Positions 1 to 7,703 are shown, counted from the stretch's first letter. The stretch: 18,309 nucleotides of DNA from SAR86 cluster bacterium (GCA_029248485.1 JAQWJG010000008.1:1-18309), one strand, 5' to 3'. Made by a program: numbers and translations. The notes: generated by a model not told the origin, from the letters alone.

Positions 1-69
1 TCTCATCACATAGTCAGCAATACTGAAGATTTGCATTCCTGTGTTTCTAGAATTGTAGAGTTACTTTAG
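1..69 (+). CDS. Possible C-terminal tail of an unidentified plus-strand gene (partial)
   Basis: Frame 1 is the only plus-strand frame open from the left edge, running 22 codons to a TAG at 67-69. The peptide contains HHIVSNTEDL followed by a helix-like end (SCVSRIVELL). This is reminiscent of the ends of small P-loop kinases such as dephospho-CoA kinase or guanylate kinase, which finish with an I-x-N-x-x-x-L strand and helix, but the fragment is too short for assignment. The stop would lie 11 bases from the convergent stop of the pantothenate kinase-like gene, matching the tight packing elsewhere. A competing reading is a minus-strand ATG at 36-34, open to the left edge for 12 codons. Only one of the two is likely to be real. 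Confidence 0.3.
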   Translation, partial: SHHIVSNTEDLHSCVSRIVELL

Positions 70-80
70 ATTTTATATCT

Positions 81-902
81 CTAGGAATTAGTCTTGATAC
101 TTTCAAGGGCTCCGATGACGTTACCATATTCGCGGTCATCATTGTATTGCCCCTTGATGCCAGCAAGCTCTAACCTTTGATTGATCCCATCAGCAATTTC
201 TGAAAGGTAGGATGTTCTGCCTATAAAACAAGCTTTATCCGATCCTACTAGCAATGCGTTCAAATAGGCTACAGTTCCAATAACCTCACCTACCATATTA
301 CATAATGCTGCCGCAGTATTTTCCATGGTATCTGCTGATGAGCTCTTTGCTTGACCAAAATTAACCGCAGTTATATCTGGCGAGAGATTTCCTATTTTAT
401 TAACCACATCTCCAATTAATAAATCTAGTTCAGCTCTAGATCCGCTGTTAGCAAATTCGTTAATTTCAAGACCATTTGAATTTTTAAATAGAAGGGAACC
501 AAGGCCTTCAAGCATGCCTCCTCCAACCGCAATACCACCTAAATGATTAAAATTATTGCCTTGAACATGAACACAAGCAGTTCCTGTACCAGCACTAACA
601 ACAAGGGCAGATTCCTCCCCAATGCCATAGAGTTTTTTTGCTCCTAAGCCAATTGCATCAATTTCATTAATTTTCGCAATTTTTACCCCATCCAATGCAT
701 CATCCAGGTCTGACGATTTGCCCCCAGTAACCCCAATTTTCTTTACGTTTGAGATATCAATTTCATGCTTTTTTAATATATTTTTCAAAGTATCAGCATT
801 AATTTCTGAAGATTGTGAAGGAGTGGTATGAAATACAATTTTGCCTTGGTCAGAAATTGCTAAATCAGTATTAGATATGCCGAAGTCTATTGCAACATAC
901 AT
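81..902 (-). CDS. coaW: Type II pantothenate kinase homologue (CoaW-like)
   Basis: Predicted cytoplasmic kinase that phosphorylates pantothenate with ATP, the first step of coenzyme A synthesis. The 273 residues match the length of the Staphylococcus aureus CoaW type. Visible features are an acetate/sugar-kinase phosphate-1 loop (DFGISNTDLA, residues 6-15), a glutamate at 80 in the place of the type II catalytic base, the adenosine-side SAGTGT loop (103-108), a glycine-rich GGIAVGGGMLEGLG segment (122-135), a D-I-T-A-V-N-F-G motif, and a VGEV helix. All of these line up with S. aureus CoaW from memory. The ATG at 902-900 lies 5 bases after the TAG of the M1 peptidase gene, so it appears to be the last gene of the BI-1/small protein/M1 operon. 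Most gammaproteobacteria use type I or type III enzymes, so a type II form is unexpected here. A related N-acetylglucosamine- or BadF-type kinase is the main alternative. Confidence 0.82.
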   Translation of the reverse strand: MYVAIDFGISNTDLAISDQGKIVFHTTPSQSSEINADTLKNILKKHEIDISNVKKIGVTGGKSSDLDDALDGVKIAKINEIDAIGLGAKKLYGIGEESALVVSAGTGTACVHVQGNNFNHLGGIAVGGGMLEGLGSLLFKNSNGLEINEFANSGSRAELDLLIGDVVNKIGNLSPDITAVNFGQAKSSSADTMENTAAALCNMVGEVIGTVAYLNALLVGSDKACFIGRTSYLSEIADGINQRLELAGIKGQYNDDREYGNVIGALESIKTNS

Positions 903-907
903 TTTAT

Positions 908-3301
908 CTAGTTATGAGATGTAATTTTTTTATTTCTATTTAGTAGGTCTTGCATCAAATTTTTTGGGTTGCTTCTTGATGCGCGCGGTTTCAATCTTGC
1001 AGGGATGAGTCGGGTAGGATAATAGTTATTCTCAATTTCCGTGTCACCAATTTCCCAGTAGGGATCAATTACTGCCTGAATAATTTTTAACTTAGAACGT
1101 TTTAACCATCTTGTTCTATTAGGATTTTTTCTCCAAATTTCAACTGGTATTCTTATGAGTTCCTTCATTCCATTCTCATAGGTAAGTTCAAGCGGGATTG
1201 GCATAATCAATCCACCCTTGTTAGTAAATTCAAAAATATAATAATCTTCGTCTTTTGCAAGCGCTTCAACCAATGCTTTCTTTTTCCACTCAGGATCGCT
1301 GTCATTTTTATCATATAGATCATCAAGAATTTCTTCATAATCTCTCATCTCTCTATCTGAAGGAGTAAATTCATCATATTCATCATAAATATCAAGAAGT
1401 TCAGGCCTTGCTTCGACCCTTGTTTTAATCCCGGATTGCTCATTTCTATTGTCATGAAGAATTTCTGGTTCTTTTTCAAAATCTACTCTATCTTTCGCTA
1501 AATCAATCTGAGGATTGAGTGTATCTAACGAAGCAATATGGATATTTTCTAAAGCAATATCAACATGATCTGTGCTGTAAAACCAGCCTCTCCAGAACCA
1601 GTCTAAATCTACTCCGGAAGCTTCTTCCATGGTTCTAAAGAAGTCATAAGGAGTTGGCCTTTTAAATTTCCAGCGCTGGGAATATTCCCTGAAAGCTTGA
1701 TCAAATAATTCTCTTCCTAGGATTGTTTCACGCAGAACAACCAGAGCCGTTGCAGGTTTTGCGTAGGCATTATTTCCAAATTGTAATAATGATTCTGAGT
1801 TAGTCATCATAGGAACTTGATAGCTGCTAGACATATAGTCTGTGATCCATCTTGGCTCGCCTCGATCAGAGCGATAGTTAATATCCCATTCTTGTTCTGC
1901 TAGATACTGTAAAAATGTATTGAGGCCCTCATCCATCCAAGTCCACTGTCTTTCATCTGAATTAACGATCATGGGAAAATAGATATGACCAATCTCATGA
2001 ATCACTACCCCGATTAGAAATTCTTTTTCACTTCTTGAATATGTTCTTGACCCATCATCCTCTAATTCAGTTCTAGGGCCATTAAAGGTGATCATTGGGT
2101 ATTCCATTCCGCCAACTGGACCGTTCACACTTTGAGCGGTTGGATAGGGGTAATCAAATGAATATTTTGAATAGACTTCCATTGTGTGCATTACTGCTTC
2201 AGTTGAATATTTTGACCATAAAGGCTCACCTTCATTTGGATAAAATGACATGGCCATAACCAGAGGGTTTTCCTTTGAGTTTTGTTTATAACCAGCAGCA
2301 TCCCAAATAAATTTTCTAGAACTTGCCCAAGCAAAATCTCTTACATTTTCTGCCTTAAATGACCAAGTCTTATATTCTGAGGTTTTTTCTAGTTCATTAT
2401 CATAGGCTTCATCAGGAGTAACAATGAAAATAGGCTTCGAAGATTTTTCAGCTTTTCTCATCCTTCTTTTTTGAATGCTATTCAGGACATCATCTTGATT
2501 TTGTAGCGTGCCAGTTGCAGCAACGATATGATCAGCTGGAACAGTAATATCAACCTCAAAATCTCCAAATTCTAAAGTGAACTCACCATTGCCTATAAAC
2601 TCTTTGTTGTGCCAACCCTCATAGTCACTAAATACAGTTATTCTTGGATACCATTGAGCCAACAAGAAGATATCATTACCATCTTCAAATGACTCATATC
2701 CATTTCTAGCTCTGACTGCATTCTCTTCTACCAAAGCATATGCCCATTCAATTTCTAGCTCTATTGATTCGCCTGTATTTAATGGAGCATTAAGATTGAT
2801 GCGAACATGTGTACCAACTAAATTTACCTGGGCATCTTTACCATTGATTTTGATAGACAGCTCTTGAAAGCCTCCATCGAAAGTGTCCATAAAATTTTGT
2901 CTTCTCAGTGTGGAGAAATCTACGCTTTTATTTCCTCCCCACCATGGACGAGTGAGATTGTTAATTGAGTCCTTATCAAAAATATTTTGGTCTAGCTGCA
3001 GCCAAACATAATTTAGCTTTAGAGGAGAATTATTTGTGTAAGTGATGACCTCTGAGCCTTGAACGCTTCTAGATAATTCATCAAGTTTAATTTTTATTTT
3101 ATAGTCAGCCCTTTGCTGCCAGTAACTCGGACCAGGCTCACCTGTTGCTGGCCTATTCAGATTAGGAGAGGGGAATACCTCATCAAGCTGCCTAAATTTA
3201 TCTTCAAATGAGCCCTTAGATTGGTCAATCTGTGAAAGAGAAAAATTGCTTAGTGTGGCTAGCGCAATGGCAAAAAAAAATTTACTTCTGAGAGCCATCA
3301 T
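908..3301 (-). CDS. Exported M1-family zinc metallopeptidase (aminopeptidase-like)
   Basis: Predicted periplasmic gluzincin peptidase of family M1. Counting from the ATG at 3301, it has about 797 residues. It begins with a signal peptide (basic MMALRSK, hydrophobic FFFAIALATL, probable cleavage near SLSQ). A large N-terminal beta domain is followed by GGMEYP (about 397-402), corresponding to the GxMEN substrate-binding motif. Next come the zinc motif HEIGH (about 435-439) and the third ligand Glu in MDEG (about 458), with the 18-residue spacing typical of M1. The C-terminal third is charged and may be beta-rich. The frame stays open to 3394, but the extra 31 residues would bury the signal peptide and overlap the upstream gene more. 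The GAGGAA ribosome site at 3311-3306 instead favours the tandem ATGATG at 3301-3296. The second ATG (3298) has the better spacing of 7 bases. The start overlaps the end of the small upstream gene by about 20 bases, which suggests translational coupling. The natural substrate is unknown. Confidence 0.88.
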   Translation of the reverse strand: MMALRSKFFFAIALATLSNFSLSQIDQSKGSFEDKFRQLDEVFPSPNLNRPATGEPGPSYWQQRADYKIKIKLDELSRSVQGSEVITYTNNSPLKLNYVWLQLDQNIFDKDSINNLTRPWWGGNKSVDFSTLRRQNFMDTFDGGFQELSIKINGKDAQVNLVGTHVRINLNAPLNTGESIELEIEWAYALVEENAVRARNGYESFEDGNDIFLLAQWYPRITVFSDYEGWHNKEFIGNGEFTLEFGDFEVDITVPADHIVAATGTLQNQDDVLNSIQKRRMRKAEKSSKPIFIVTPDEAYDNELEKTSEYKTWSFKAENVRDFAWASSRKFIWDAAGYKQNSKENPLVMAMSFYPNEGEPLWSKYSTEAVMHTMEVYSKYSFDYPYPTAQSVNGPVGGMEYPMITFNGPRTELEDDGSRTYSRSEKEFLIGVVIHEIGHIYFPMIVNSDERQWTWMDEGLNTFLQYLAEQEWDINYRSDRGEPRWITDYMSSSYQVPMMTNSESLLQFGNNAYAKPATALVVLRETILGRELFDQAFREYSQRWKFKRPTPYDFFRTMEEASGVDLDWFWRGWFYSTDHVDIALENIHIASLDTLNPQIDLAKDRVDFEKEPEILHDNRNEQSGIKTRVEARPELLDIYDEYDEFTPSDREMRDYEEILDDLYDKNDSDPEWKKKALVEALAKDEDYYIFEFTNKGGLIMPIPLELTYENGMKELIRIPVEIWRKNPNRTRWLKRSKLKIIQAVIDPYWEIGDTEIENNYYPTRLIPARLKPRASRSNPKNLMQDLLNRNKKITSHN

Positions 3302-3491
3302 CAATTTCCTCAGCACTGCCTTCAATAATTTTTGACCCGTCTCTATTTTGCTGAACATTTGGCCTTCGTTTGCCGCCCCAATTAATGCGATCATCTCGAT
3401 CCATTTGCTTTTTTGATGCTTTAATTTTACCCAGGTTCATAAAAACAAAAAGCGACAAAATAGTAAGAATGCCAAAGAATATAGCATTCAT
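3282..3491 (-). CDS. Small single-pass membrane protein of unknown function
   Basis: A 69-residue protein that I do not recognise. Residues 2-19 form one hydrophobic helix (AIFFGILTILSLFVFMNL). A lysine/arginine-rich stretch follows (KIKASKKQMDRDDR, about 22-35), then a polar tail that turns acidic at the end (EGSAEEIDDGSQ). This suggests an inner-membrane anchor with its tail in the cytoplasm. Support for a real gene comes from context. The ATG at 3491 lies 1 base after the TAA of the BI-1 gene, and its own end overlaps the start of the M1 peptidase by about 20 bases, so it fills the gap between two clear genes in the same direction. The ribosome site is weak (AGAAG upstream). It might assist the BI-1 protein or the peptidase; there is no direct evidence of function. 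Confidence 0.6.
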   Translation of the reverse strand: MNAIFFGILTILSLFVFMNLGKIKASKKQMDRDDRINWGGKRRPNVQQNRDGSKIIEGSAEEIDDGSQK

Positions 3492-3492
3492 T

Positions 3493-4233
3493 TTATCTAC
3501 TTCTAAGCTTCATCAGCAATCGCAATATCTCTATATACAGCCAAACCAGCGTAACCATTAGAGAGAATGCCCCATACCATTCCATATATTTTGGAAGGCC
3601 TTTATCAGCCCCTTCTTCTATAAAATCAAAATCTAGAACAAGATTTAGCGCCGCTATACCAACAACAAATACAGAGAAGCCTATTCCAAATAATCCATTG
3701 GAGTGGATGAAACCAATTCCAGAGCCAAAGAAGGACATAATGAAGCTGACTAGATACAAAAGTGCAATTCCCATGGTTGCAGAAAAAACCATTAATCTAA
3801 AATTTTCCGTAGGCTTAATGATTCCACTTTTATAGCAAAATAATAAAGAAGCAAGAATTCCAAATGTCAGACCAATGGCCTGAATACCAATTCCAGGGTA
3901 TTGCATTTCTGCAAAGACCGTAATACCGCCAAGGGCCATACCTTCAAACGCCGCATAAAATGGAGCAGTAGAACCTGCTTTAGCTGGACTTCTAAAAATA
4001 GTTACAAAAGCAAGAATAGTTCCAATTATTAAGCCTGGCATTGCTAATGCTGGCACATTCCAACCCGCAAAGGCTCCAGCAAAACATAATGCCAGCAAGA
4101 TAGCTGTTTTGTTTACAGCTCCATCAAGTGTCATGCGCTCAGTTTGAGAAAAAGTTTGAGCATTTTCAAAATTTCTGGTGAACGCAGGATTTCCAGACCT
4201 TCCAAAGGTATTCAATGCAGAGTGTTTAGACAT
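3493..4233 (-). CDS. Bax inhibitor-1/YccA-like integral membrane protein
   Basis: A 246-residue inner-membrane protein of the bacterial BI-1-like group with an N-terminal soluble segment (the BaxI_1 type, related to but distinct from E. coli YccA/YbhL). The soluble stretch contains the R-S-G-N-P-A-F signature near residues 12-18, typical of this subgroup. About seven hydrophobic helices follow, beginning at about residue 45 (TAILLALCFAGAFAGW). Late features include a conserved acidic LDFDFIEEG segment and an aromatic EWYGAF region before the last helix (LMVTLVWLYIEILRLL). Family members are linked to ion leak and to membrane-protein quality control, but no specific role can be read from this sequence. 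The ATG at 4233 has a good GGAG ribosome site 9 bases upstream. It is the first gene of a compact operon with the small membrane protein, the M1 peptidase and the kinase. Confidence 0.82.
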   Translation of the reverse strand: MSKHSALNTFGRSGNPAFTRNFENAQTFSQTERMTLDGAVNKTAILLALCFAGAFAGWNVPALAMPGLIIGTILAFVTIFRSPAKAGSTAPFYAAFEGMALGGITVFAEMQYPGIGIQAIGLTFGILASLLFCYKSGIIKPTENFRLMVFSATMGIALLYLVSFIMSFFGSGIGFIHSNGLFGIGFSVFVVGIAALNLVLDFDFIEEGADKGLPKYMEWYGAFSLMVTLVWLYIEILRLLMKLRSR

Positions 4234-4258
4234 GTAATATCTCCAGTATAAAAAAGTT

Positions 4259-4288
4259 ATTATGAATTACTTATGGGCTCAGACACAA
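4259..4288 (-). promoter_or_regulatory. Candidate sigma-70 promoter for the BI-1 operon
   Basis: In the 64-base gap upstream of the BI-1 gene, the minus strand reads TTGTGT (4288-4283), 18 bases, then CATAAT (4264-4259; five of six match TATAAT). Transcription would start about 20 bases upstream of the ATG, leaving room for the GGAG ribosome site. If correct, BI-1 and the following genes can be transcribed separately from the cytochrome operon upstream. This is a consensus match by eye only. Confidence 0.3.
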
Positions 4289-4297
4289 ATTTAAAGA

Positions 4298-5338
4298 CTA
4301 GAGCTTATCAATCCACTCTTTAATTAGATTAATTCCGGCTTCATCCGCTAGAGCACGACCTGATTCCGGCATCATAATGCCTGGATCTAGTGACTCCATT
4401 CTAAAAAGCATTATGGATTCATTAGAATGACCAGGCACAATAGAATATTTTAAATTACCACTTGCGCGACCTGCAGCAACTGGTTTTTTATATATTCCTA
4501 GCTGCTCTTGATTTTTTTCAATTAAATTTAAATATAATCCAGTAGTATCAGCAGAGCCTCCAGGGATATGGCAGTGACCACAATTAATATCGAGATATGC
4601 TCTCGCACGATCGTTCAGAGATGCATTGACATCTTTGTAACTCTCTATGGGTTTTGAACCAAGCTTCTCATCAATCCACCCTAATGCTGCCCAATAAAGC
4701 AATTGATTCATTTCCCCTGATTCATAGTTTATAGCTTTATTCATGTTTCGTGCCTTTGGGCCAATAGGAGTCATCACTTTATTGATTTGATGACATTCCT
4801 TGCATTGATTTTGATTAGGAGCTCGATATCGAACATCTACTATTTTACCTGTTGAGTCTATAAAGGTAGTTGGGATAGTGGCGCCTGCTATGGCTCTCTT
4901 TGCATCTGTTTGATCTTCATTCCACACATAGCTAATTGCTTTCCAGCCTTCGTTGGTATTAATCAATAGTCTCGTTTCAAGCAGCTGTTGCTCCATTGAA
5001 CCATTCATATTTAAGTAAGCAAAGGTTTTAATTAAAGTAGATCCTACTGGAAAAATAAAAACCTTATCTTTTACATAGCCCAATTTTTCCCCTTCAGGAA
5101 CATATACAAATCGAAGTTTATCTGTTTGATCAGAGAACAAAGGATTAACAAGAGAGTAAGGGTGCACATCCGCAGATGGGATTTGGTTTTGCATATCCTT
5201 AAAAAAGCCAAATTCAGATAAAAATTTGGGTGCTTTAGAAAAATTGATCAGATTCAAAGTATTTACGGCATGTGCTTGGGATGCAAAAAAAACCAAGGAA
5301 ATAATCAGCAATAAAGATTGTTTAAAAAGTTTCATCAA
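4298..5338 (-). CDS. Exported diheme c-type cytochrome-like protein (SO2930/HNE_0200 family)
   Basis: Predicted periplasmic electron-transfer or redox protein of 346 residues. It has a clear signal peptide (MMKLFKQSLLLIISLVFFAS, with cleavage after AHA at about residue 24). Two c-type haem sites are visible: CKECH at 179-183 and CGHCH at 253-257. Methionines in VMTPIGPKAR (about 189) and MMPESGRA (about 323-330) could be axial ligands. Established knowledge: this family (TIGR03806-like) occurs next to the parallel beta-helix family (TIGR03805-like), both are exported, and the role of the pair is unknown. That layout is reproduced here, with the ATG overlapping the end of the beta-helix gene by 17 bases. 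Upstream in the same operon is a diiron protein, so electron delivery or peroxide handling is conceivable. Either methionine of the opening MM could be the start. Confidence 0.85.
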   Translation of the reverse strand: MMKLFKQSLLLIISLVFFASQAHAVNTLNLINFSKAPKFLSEFGFFKDMQNQIPSADVHPYSLVNPLFSDQTDKLRFVYVPEGEKLGYVKDKVFIFPVGSTLIKTFAYLNMNGSMEQQLLETRLLINTNEGWKAISYVWNEDQTDAKRAIAGATIPTTFIDSTGKIVDVRYRAPNQNQCKECHQINKVMTPIGPKARNMNKAINYESGEMNQLLYWAALGWIDEKLGSKPIESYKDVNASLNDRARAYLDINCGHCHIPGGSADTTGLYLNLIEKNQEQLGIYKKPVAAGRASGNLKYSIVPGHSNESIMLFRMESLDPGIMMPESGRALADEAGINLIKEWIDKL

Positions 5339-6560
5339 ACTCTACTTTTGCAAGTGGCGAAATTTCTCCATGAAATTCATTAATATCCATTATTGCAGGA
5401 TCCAAAAAAGGGACCATATAGCCAATAGGCTTGATTGCTAGGAGGGTAGCATCTCCGTTGTTGCTAATGATCATTTTTTCATCTTCGGGCTGTCCAAAAA
5501 TCAGTTGTGATATGGGCAGCAAGCCATCCCAGAAAATATCAGGCATATTGCCTTCAGAAAGTTCGAAAAGTATTTTTGCTAACTCTCCTTTGCTTGTATC
5601 AGGGTTGTAACCAGTTGGACCAAACTTATTGCCATGAATCTGAATAGATTTTGGGTGAGGGTAGTAGGCCTCATCCTCTGTTTCATTGCCGTATGTTACA
5701 ACTGCAATATTAACCGTATCATTGTCACCAATTTCATTATTAAAAACCTCTACATCTGAATTTGCTTGAATAATAATTCCTGTGCCCCTTGGCACCTCAC
5801 CTACGATGTTTCCCTCTGGAGCGAAGTTATCAGTGTTATTTCCAATAGAGCGATTGTTAAATACTCTTACATGATGCCCGCCTTGCTGAGGCAAGCCTGG
5901 TAAATCGAAAACCAATATTCCACCGGTATTATTGGTAGCAACATTATTAAAGACATCTGCGTAGTAAGAATTTTCAATCTCAATTCCAGCCACATTAAAT
6001 TCTGCCCTGCTGTTACGAACAATGATATTTTTGGATTGCCCGACATAGATTCCTGCATCCGATGCACCTATTGCCACGCAACCATCTATTAATACATTCG
6101 TTGATTCCACCGGATATAGACCATAGGCTCCATTTTCTGGGCTAGGTCCATTTGTCCATTCAGTTTTCACCCTTAAGAATTTAATGTTGGTAACGCCTTT
6201 CACTTTGATTGCATCGCCTTTGGCATTTTGAATGGAGAAATCTTGTAGGGTTACGTTATCTGAAGTAACGCTTAGTCCTTGAGCACCACTTTGTTGGTCG
6301 GCAAAGTTGAGAACAGTTTGATCCATTCCTTCTCCCTCAACCTGAACCCCCTCAACATCTAGCGATAGAGAGTCTTGAAGATTATATGTGCCTGATGTGA
6401 GCCTGATGACATCGCCAGGCTCAGCTAATATAAATGCCTCTTGAATTTCTTCATAGGCATTTTCAGATGGTTGAATAATCTGAACAGCAGAATATAGAGA
6501 GCTACTAAAAAAAAGTAACCCAACAATAGTTTGATTAAATAGCTTGAGGAATTTCACCAA
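5322..6560 (-). CDS. Exported parallel beta-helix repeat protein (TIGR03805-like)
   Basis: A 412-residue protein with an N-terminal signal peptide (hydrophobic QTIVGLLFFSSSLYS, about 10-24) and a right-handed beta-helix built from short repeated turns. These are seen from about residue 60 to 300 as recurring V-x-I-x-x-N/G-x-x-x-x and N-N-x-I/V patterns (for example VLIDGCVA, IIVRNSRAEFN, ADVFNNVATNN, VEVFNNEIGDN). Such folds resemble NosD and polysaccharide-acting proteins, but no lyase catalytic set is evident. Members of this family pair with the diheme cytochrome encoded next, and the pair's function is unknown. The first codon is TTG (6560-6558) followed directly by GTG. No ATG lies near, and the signal peptide supports starting at one of these two codons. 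The start overlaps the ferritin-like gene by 26 bases, indicating translational coupling. Confidence 0.83.
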   Translation of the reverse strand: MVKFLKLFNQTIVGLLFFSSSLYSAVQIIQPSENAYEEIQEAFILAEPGDVIRLTSGTYNLQDSLSLDVEGVQVEGEGMDQTVLNFADQQSGAQGLSVTSDNVTLQDFSIQNAKGDAIKVKGVTNIKFLRVKTEWTNGPSPENGAYGLYPVESTNVLIDGCVAIGASDAGIYVGQSKNIIVRNSRAEFNVAGIEIENSYYADVFNNVATNNTGGILVFDLPGLPQQGGHHVRVFNNRSIGNNTDNFAPEGNIVGEVPRGTGIIIQANSDVEVFNNEIGDNDTVNIAVVTYGNETEDEAYYPHPKSIQIHGNKFGPTGYNPDTSKGELAKILFELSEGNMPDIFWDGLLPISQLIFGQPEDEKMIISNNGDATLLAIKPIGYMVPFLDPAIMDINEFHGEISPLAKVEFDETF

Positions 6561-7641
6561 ATTTTTCTAAAGGTTTTTCAAGTTCATCCCAGTCACATTC
6601 AAAATCATCTGGAGCATTCTCATACTCAAGCAATCCCAATGCTTCAAATTTTGGCCTTACCTTATCTGTTAATAGACCTATTCGTGAAAGGTTGGGCATA
6701 ATTCTTGAAAACAAGAAATTTCTGAAGGTGGTATTAGCTGAAGTTGATAAGGCAAATTCTCTAGCTTCATCTTCAGTCATTTTGAGGTATTTCTGCATTG
6801 CTATTGTGTTGATGAGCCTTTCTCTTGAAATTACGCATGCTTCGTATGCAAATTCTGCTCTATCTTCAATTTCTTCTGGGCTTAAAGTCTTTATAAAATC
6901 TTCTAGGTAATTAATTCCAAAGGTTACATGTCTTGCCTCATCACGAATTACATAATGAAGAAGTTGAGTTAACAGCGGATCTTTTGATAACCCCTTTAAC
7001 ATTTGAAAGGCTGCAAGAGCTAGACCCTCTATGATAATCTGCATACCAATGAATTTAAGGTCCCATCTTTCATCAGTAAGAATTTTATCCAACAGTAACT
7101 TTAGATTTTTATTAATAGGGTAGTGCATACCTATTTTTTCTTGAAGATATCTATTAAATACCTCAACATGCCTGGCTTCATCAAATGTTTGAGATGCAGC
7201 ATATAACTTAGCGTTGTAAGTAGGGGCACATGAGGTTAGTTGAGATGCAACAAGAAGGGCGCCTTGCTCACCATGAAGAAATTGACTTAATAATTCAGCA
7301 GCATCATGACGATCAAACTCAATCTTCTCTTCTTCGGTCAAATTTTCATACGCTTCTAGAGTTTCATGCGGCAATTCTTCATCTGCTTGCACAAGTCTTT
7401 CATCTGCTGGATGAGTATAGTCCCAGTTTAAATCAATTGAACCATTCCAATTTAACTCTTTACCAAGTTCATATAGTTTTTTAATTCTGTTGTCAGCAAC
7501 TGTGTAATCCCAGTTATATGCTCCAGTTAATGGCGTATTAAATATCTCAGCAACATCCTCAACTTGTCCAGGTGTCAGATTTAGCTCATTATCAAAATGG
7601 AGAATATCTTTTGGCGGCCCATCAGTCTTTGTAATTTTCAT
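6535..7641 (-). CDS. Ferritin-like diiron-carboxylate protein, possible oxygenase or desaturase
   Basis: A 368-residue cytoplasmic protein (no signal peptide) with a four-helix-bundle diiron pattern. Residue E125 lies in HGEQGALL, D154-E155-A-R-H158 in the second helix, E205 in IIIEGLAL, and D234-E235-A-R-H238 in the fourth. The repeated E...(D)EARH arrangement gives four carboxylates and two histidines, as in the ferritin-like superfamily that includes AurF-type N-oxygenases, acyl-ACP desaturases and R2-like oxidases. The substrate cannot be read from the sequence. The N-terminal 110 residues and the acidic C-terminus are extra to the bundle. A strong GAGGT ribosome site lies 6 bases before the ATG at 7641. 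It is the first gene of an operon with the beta-helix protein and diheme cytochrome, downstream of a perfect palindrome. A role in oxidising a lipid-like compound is inference only. Confidence 0.8.
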   Translation of the reverse strand: MKITKTDGPPKDILHFDNELNLTPGQVEDVAEIFNTPLTGAYNWDYTVADNRIKKLYELGKELNWNGSIDLNWDYTHPADERLVQADEELPHETLEAYENLTEEEKIEFDRHDAAELLSQFLHGEQGALLVASQLTSCAPTYNAKLYAASQTFDEARHVEVFNRYLQEKIGMHYPINKNLKLLLDKILTDERWDLKFIGMQIIIEGLALAAFQMLKGLSKDPLLTQLLHYVIRDEARHVTFGINYLEDFIKTLSPEEIEDRAEFAYEACVISRERLINTIAMQKYLKMTEDEAREFALSTSANTTFRNFLFSRIMPNLSRIGLLTDKVRPKFEALGLLEYENAPDDFECDWDELEKPLEKFGEIPQAI

Positions 7642-7664
7642 TTTTTTACCTCGGTAATATCCAT

Positions 7665-7683
7665 ATGTTTACACTGTAAACAT
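7665..7683. promoter_or_regulatory. Perfect 19-base palindrome, likely operator of the diiron/beta-helix/cytochrome operon
   Basis: The sequence ATGTTTACACTGTAAACAT is a perfect inverted repeat of two 9-base arms around one central C. It starts 24 bases upstream of the ferritin-like gene. Its size and compact symmetry resemble operators of TetR/AcrR-type dimeric repressors. On the minus strand it contains TTTACA, which could act as a -35 box, so a bound protein would block transcription. It is unlikely to be a terminator for cobT: the hairpin would be AT-rich with a single-base loop, and no T tract follows on the minus strand. No regulator gene is in the window, so the binding protein is unknown. 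Confidence 0.55.
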
Positions 7684-7703
7684 TATTAATTATATTCCTT
7701 TTT

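Noticed and set aside
3302..3394. N-terminal extension of the M1 peptidase to the ATG at 3394
   Set aside because: It would place 31 non-hydrophobic residues ahead of a clear signal peptide and overlap the upstream small gene over most of its second half; a ribosome site sits right before the ATGATG at 3301-3296.
7230..7484. 84-codon plus-strand open frame opposite the ferritin-like gene
   Set aside because: It is fully contained in a gene with clear diiron motifs on the other strand, has no recognisable domain, and its leucine/histidine-rich composition fits a shadow frame.
7665..7683. The palindrome as a transcription terminator for cobST
   Set aside because: The hairpin would be AT-rich with a single-base loop and is not followed by a T run on the minus strand; an operator is the better reading.
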